Assembly: GCA_002294045.1 (NCBI GenBank)
Contig: DBEP01000103.1
Location: 1-6,866, forward strand
Direction of reading: 5' to 3'
DNA from: Lachnoclostridium sp. UBA903
GTDB taxonomy: Bacteria; Bacillota; Clostridia; Lachnospirales; Lachnospiraceae
Length of the DNA: 6,866 nt
Shown here: piece after piece, positions 6,258 to 6,866 of the stretch
How the letters are laid out: each line of letters opens with the position of its first letter
Position numbering within the stretch: position 1 is the stretch's first letter
Program-made: the position numbers and the translations under genes
Notes under the pieces: model-generated
Database searches by the model: none
Told to the model about the DNA's origin: nothing
The model's input: only the letters and a program-made list of their open reading frames with translations

Positions 6258-6356
6258 TAGTAAATTATCCGAATTATTTTCTACCTATATTAATTTCCGG
6301 ACAAATTTATACAATTTTTCACACTACCAGCAATACCCTTTAAACTCTCTATTGGT

Positions 6357-6362
6357 TATAAT
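6357..6362 (+). promoter_or_regulatory. Candidate -10 element for the phosphohexomutase transcript
   Basis: A perfect TATAAT on the + strand. No good -35 is visible at 16-18 bp; the sequence there reads about TACCCT. If used, transcription would start near 6369 and leave an untranslated leader of roughly 150 nt. Confidence 0.35.
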
Positions 6363-6382
6363 AAAAGATAAACCCCAAAGAA

Positions 6383-6508
6383 GAGCGCCGGAAAGCGATA
6401 CATAACCGACATCATGGGATAAATTTTGTAATCGAAGGAGTTAAGAGTAAAAGATTCTGAAAATCTTTCGCTCATAAAGTTTGTGCTGCGTAACCAAAGC
6501 ATGCGCAG
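6383..6508 (+). ncRNA. Structured 5' leader of the phosphohexomutase gene, candidate cis-regulatory RNA
   Basis: Three pairings are visible. A hairpin joins 6445-6456 to 6462-6473 with a 5-nt loop (6457-6461), one wobble and one mismatch. GAGCG (6383-6387) can instead pair with CGCTC (6469-6473), the same right arm, and AAAG (6392-6395) with CTTT (6465-6468), so two folds are mutually exclusive. A third stem, CTGCG (6486-6490) with CGCAG (6504-6508), ends 5 nt before the Shine-Dalgarno. No T run follows, so control, if any, would more likely be of translation than of termination. It matches no riboswitch class that I know by sequence. Confidence 0.3.
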
Positions 6509-6522
6509 AAATGGAGGTAAGA

Positions 6523-6866
6523 ATGATAAAGTTTGGTACGGGCGGTTGGAGAGCTATAATCGGAGAAGATTTTACCAAATCAAACATACAAAAGTTATCA
6601 AAGGCTTTGGCAGTGAAAATGGTTAACGAAGGTGTTGCGGAAAACGGATTCGTCCTTGGGTACGACAAACGTTTTTTGTCCAGGGAGGCAATGAAATGGA
6701 CTGCCGAAATATTTGCTGCGGAAGGAATTACAACCTATCTGGTTAACCGTCCTTCCCCTACTTCCCTGATTATGTATTTTATTATGAAACATAAGCTTCA
6801 TTACGGTATGATGATTACCGCCAGCCATAATCCGACAGTCTATAACGGGATTAAAGTATTTACCTA
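6523..6866 (+). CDS. Phosphoglucomutase/phosphomannomutase family protein, N-terminal fragment
   Basis: The first 114 residues of an alpha-D-phosphohexomutase, the cytoplasmic enzyme that moves phosphate between C1 and C6 of glucose or mannose through a phosphoserine and a glucose-1,6-bisphosphate intermediate. The frame runs off the window end without a stop. The N-terminus MIKFGTGGWRAIIGEDFT is typical of the bacterial PGM/PMM group. VLGYDKRFLS is the first-domain strand and loop. TASHNPTVYNGIKVF contains the catalytic Ser101 that carries the phosphate. The ATG at 6523 follows GGAGG (6513-6517) with 5-nt spacing; an in-frame ATG at 6511 overlaps that site and is rejected. Glucose versus mannose specificity depends on later domains that are not in the window. 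The long upstream leader suggests regulated expression. Confidence 0.95.
   Translation, partial: MIKFGTGGWRAIIGEDFTKSNIQKLSKALAVKMVNEGVAENGFVLGYDKRFLSREAMKWTAEIFAAEGITTYLVNRPSPTSLIMYFIMKHKLHYGMMITASHNPTVYNGIKVFT

Noticed and set aside
6029..6343. Plus-strand frame across the 5' end of the histidine phosphatase and the intergenic gap
   Set aside because: It overlaps a gene with a complete catalytic set on the other strand and lacks a ribosome-binding site.

Overview
The window looks like a low-to-moderate GC Firmicutes chromosome, most likely a gut-type clostridium of the Lachnospiraceae kind. The pointers are strong AGGAGG-type ribosome-binding sites before nearly every gene, heavy use of AGA/AGG and ATA codons, a TTG start, an HPr carrying both the His15 and Ser46 sites, and AT-rich gaps. 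This placement is inference; no 16S or other marker gene is present.

Region 1 (1-2070, + strand) is the 3' end of a sugar phosphotransferase (PTS) catabolic operon. It holds the C-terminal part of a PfkB-family sugar-phosphate kinase, an L-sorbose-1-phosphate-reductase-like zinc dehydrogenase, and a small HPr phosphocarrier, closed by a hairpin terminator. The PTS permease genes would be expected just upstream, outside the window. Together the genes suggest uptake of a ketose or polyol as its phosphate, reduction or oxidation at the hexulose-phosphate level, and a final phosphorylation feeding glycolysis.

Region 2 (about 2071-2511) has no convincing gene. It contains an inverted/direct repeat pair, a GC-rich nested palindrome of about 73 bp that looks like an extragenic palindromic repeat, AT-rich short repeats, and a possible promoter for the next operon.

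Region 3 (2518-5469, + strand) is a tight four-gene operon: a beta-propeller lactonase-family protein, a 151-aa protein of unknown function that probably starts at TTG, an FMN nitroreductase-family protein, and a secreted-plus-membrane protein of unknown function with an N-terminal signal peptide, an acidic outer domain and four C-terminal helices. Two of the four have no function I can assign, which makes this the part of the window most likely to hold something undescribed.

Region 4 (5530-6168, - strand) is a histidine phosphatase converging on region 3 with a 60-bp gap. Region 5 (6169-6522) is an AT-rich divergent intergenic stretch with promoters in both directions and a structured leader of roughly 150 nt before the last gene. 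Region 6 (6523 to the end) is the 5' part of a phosphoglucomutase/phosphomannomutase, cut by the window edge just after its catalytic serine loop.
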